Source: a bacterium D16-56 (GTDB lineage Bacteria; Bacillota; Clostridia; Lachnospirales; Lachnospiraceae). From it: a DNA stretch of 64,000 nt. Below are positions 62,418-64,000 of the stretch, one piece after another. Position 1 is the stretch's first letter. Every line of letters begins with the position of its first letter. Location of the stretch: contig RAYY01000002.1 of the NCBI GenBank assembly GCA_003611875.1, positions 62,001 to 126,000 of the forward strand, read 5' to 3'. The notes under the pieces were generated by a model. The model worked only from the letters and a program-made list of their open reading frames with translations, was not told the DNA's origin and ran no database searches. A program made the translations under genes and the position numbers.

Positions 62418-63254
62418 CTATATCAAATTCATTCTCTTAAATTCAAAATAAACCCCATCTTCCTCAACGCTCTCGCAGACAATATCTGCTATGTCTTTCA
62501 ATTCCTGGCAGGAATTCCCCATTGCAACGGCAGCCCCCGCATATTCCAGCATCTGCTGATCATTCATACTGTCGCCAAAGGCAACCGTATCTGCCATATC
62601 CGCACCATAGTATTCACAGACACGTTCCATGGCCTCGCCCTTATCCATATCCTTCCGTATAATCTCGCCATTATAGCAGTCTGCATCTTCTGCATAGGGA
62701 TGCACTACATAATGAAACTCCTGCTCCAGATACGGTTTTGTTTTCTCAAGATCGGCCAGATCCGTACAGATAAAGCCCAGCTTATATGCTCCCTTGTGGG
62801 GATATTCCGTATACGGTTTTACCCCCACATCCGAATCCAGTTCCCTCTTCATTCGGATTAACTCCGAATTTGACAGATCTGCCGTTGTGCTTGTAAGGAT
62901 TTCCTGAAGGCTGTCATCAATATAAATCCCCTCCGGACTTTCTATGCGGCAATAAATCCCAAATCGATGAAAAATTTCCAGGCACTTCTTAATGGTTTCT
63001 TCCGGAAGTACACTGTCACGGATTACTTTCCCATTAATTTCTATATGCCTTCCCGCACTGGCCACCACACCGTCAAATCCTACTTTCAAAACATCCTCGC
63101 TTACAATCGGCATATTACGCCCTGTGCTGATCAGAATCCTGTGCCCATTTTTTCTTGCCTCCTGTACTGCCCTTGTCGCAAGCTCCGTCGGTTTTTCCAA
63201 CGGGACAGTAAATGTCCCGTCGATATCTAAAAATACAATTTTTTTATCTGCCAT
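62418..63254 (-). CDS. Cof-type HAD-IIB family phosphatase
   Basis: 278 aa from the second ATG of an ATGATG pair (63254); the first (63257) is also possible, GGAGG precedes both. Motif I is FLDIDGTFTVP (DxDGT), motif II ILISTGRN, motif III and IV VAFGDSMNDQQMLEYAGAAV. The cap is type IIB. It probably dephosphorylates a sugar phosphate. Its start overlaps the stop of the PTS gene, so it is translationally coupled to it and may deal with the imported phosphosugar or with sugar-phosphate stress. Confidence 0.93.
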   Translation of the reverse strand: MADKKIVFLDIDGTFTVPLEKPTELATRAVQEARKNGHRILISTGRNMPIVSEDVLKVGFDGVVASAGRHIEINGKVIRDSVLPEETIKKCLEIFHRFGIYCRIESPEGIYIDDSLQEILTSTTADLSNSELIRMKRELDSDVGVKPYTEYPHKGAYKLGFICTDLADLEKTKPYLEQEFHYVVHPYAEDADCYNGEIIRKDMDKGEAMERVCEYYGADMADTVAFGDSMNDQQMLEYAGAAVAMGNSCQELKDIADIVCESVEEDGVYFEFKRMNLI

Positions 63255-64000
63255 CATGACTCCTCCAGTTTAATAATGGGCTCCATGCAGTGAATCTCAC
63301 CATTCTTCAGCCCCTCCACATTTTTATAATCGTGTGTATTGGCAATAATTACCGGAGTGGCCACTGAATAACCTGCTTCCTGGATTTTCTGGATGTCAAA
63401 CGTAAGAAGCAACTGTCCGGGCTTTACCTGATCGCCCTGTGCCACATGAGCCTCATAATATTTTCCTTTAAGTTCTACCGTATTGATGCCCACATGAATC
63501 AGTAATTCTACTCCGTCTTTCGTTGTAATGCCAATGGCATGTTTCGTATCAAACAGTGCAGAGATCACACCATGACAGGGTGCTGCCACTTTCCCCTCTG
63601 AAGGAATGACTGCCATTCCCTTCCCTAATACTTCTGCGGCAAATGTATCGTCCGGCACCTCGCTCATCGGAATCGCTTTTCCTGTAAGGGGACTGCAGAT
63701 CACACCTTTCTCTGCTTCCGGGAAAATGTCCGCAGACGTATCCGCTGTTTCTTTTTCCGCTATTTCTTCTTCCGCAGTTTCTTTTTTCTCCAATTCTCTA
63801 TTAAATTTTTTCATATTTGACATAATATAGGTAAAAATAAATCCTGTTGCAATAGAAATAGCCGTACCAATCAAAAAGTTCAGCATACTGGACGCAGGAA
63901 CACAGACAAACCCGACAATTCCCGCAGTTCCCGGAGCCGTGTTCAGAACATTTGTCAGCGTTACATACCCGCCTCCAAAAGCCGCGCCGATCATAGCGCC
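63254..64000 (-). CDS. Glucose-family PTS permease, C-terminal EIIC end and EIIA domain (5' end outside window)
   Basis: 249 residues visible; the frame is open to the right edge. The first about 60 residues end an EIIC membrane domain (ATGFIFTYIMSNMKKF). A charged linker rich in Glu follows. The EIIA(Glc)-type domain has ICSPLTGKAIPMSEVPDDTF, FDTKHAIGITTKDGVELLIH (phospho-His in TKHAIG) and GQLLLTFDIQKIQEAGY. Together these resemble beta-glucoside/sucrose IIABC permeases. It imports and phosphorylates a sugar using phosphate from HPr. The linked HAD phosphatase is downstream. Confidence 0.92.
   Translation of the reverse strand, partial: GAMIGAAFGGGYVTLTNVLNTAPGTAGIVGFVCVPASSMLNFLIGTAISIATGFIFTYIMSNMKKFNRELEKKETAEEEIAEKETADTSADIFPEAEKGVICSPLTGKAIPMSEVPDDTFAAEVLGKGMAVIPSEGKVAAPCHGVISALFDTKHAIGITTKDGVELLIHVGINTVELKGKYYEAHVAQGDQVKPGQLLLTFDIQKIQEAGYSVATPVIIANTHDYKNVEGLKNGEIHCMEPIIKLEES

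Overview
The window looks like the chromosome of a spore-forming gut Lachnospiraceae-type Clostridium (Firmicutes, cluster XIVa-like). The evidence is the division/cell-wall cluster fused to sporulation genes (spoVD, spoVE/ftsW, spoIIGA, sigE, spoIIP, sigG, a Spo0E-like gene), strong AAGGAGG ribosome sites, frequent TTG starts, and several solute transporters each paired with a two-component system. Most genes are on the minus strand. No rRNA, tRNA or CRISPR array was seen.

Layout. (1) 1-10.9 kb: a TRAP transporter (dctP-dctQ-dctM) preceded by a LytS/YesM-type kinase and an AraC-type response regulator. A second unit follows after a terminator: an orphan DctP-like lipoprotein, a hybrid sensor kinase and a truncated ABC solute-binding lipoprotein. 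(2) 11-19 kb: apt, a GHL10-type secreted hydrolase, hemW, lepA, spoIIP, sigE, spoIIGA. (3) 19-32.6 kb: the dcw cluster in transcription order mraZ-rsmH-ftsL-ftsI-spoVD-mraY-murD-ftsW/spoVE-murA-divIB-ftsZ, headed by a promoter with four tandem MraZ boxes. (4) 32.7-35.2 kb: lgt with a 51-aa Spo0E-like gene, and the divergent ychF. (5) 35.2-41.3 kb: an accessory island with an Old Yellow Enzyme remnant, an HTH-Uma2 fusion, a structured leader RNA with a terminator before two small membrane proteins, a PadR/FtsW-like pair with a double operator, and a two-gene operon encoding an unknown protein and a Myb/SANT two-repeat protein. (6) 41.6-50.8 kb: sigG, mgsA, ysxC, lon, clpX, clpP, tig and a CYTH protein. 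(7) 50.9-60.9 kb: a small coiled-coil membrane protein, a 34-bp tandem repeat, a hairpin MITE-like element, then the mglBAC galactose-type ABC transporter with two extra binding proteins, kinase and AraC regulator. (8) 60.9-64 kb: a cobD-like gene under a palindromic operator, remnants of HPr and of an Rpn-type transposase tail, a Cof-type HAD phosphatase and the 3' end of a glucose-family PTS permease.

How the parts work together. The central block links vegetative division, early sporulation (SigE activation by SpoIIGA, engulfment by SpoIIP) and protein quality control. At its centre is a spoIIG-type promoter with a 21-bp spacer and a consensus Spo0A box. The two transport loci share one design: a transporter, a kinase/regulator pair and extra binding lipoproteins that probably act as co-sensors. 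The strongest candidates for something undescribed are the Myb-domain operon (40.1-41.3 kb) and the leader-RNA-controlled membrane protein pair (36.7-37.7 kb). Function calls come from reading motifs; no database search was run.
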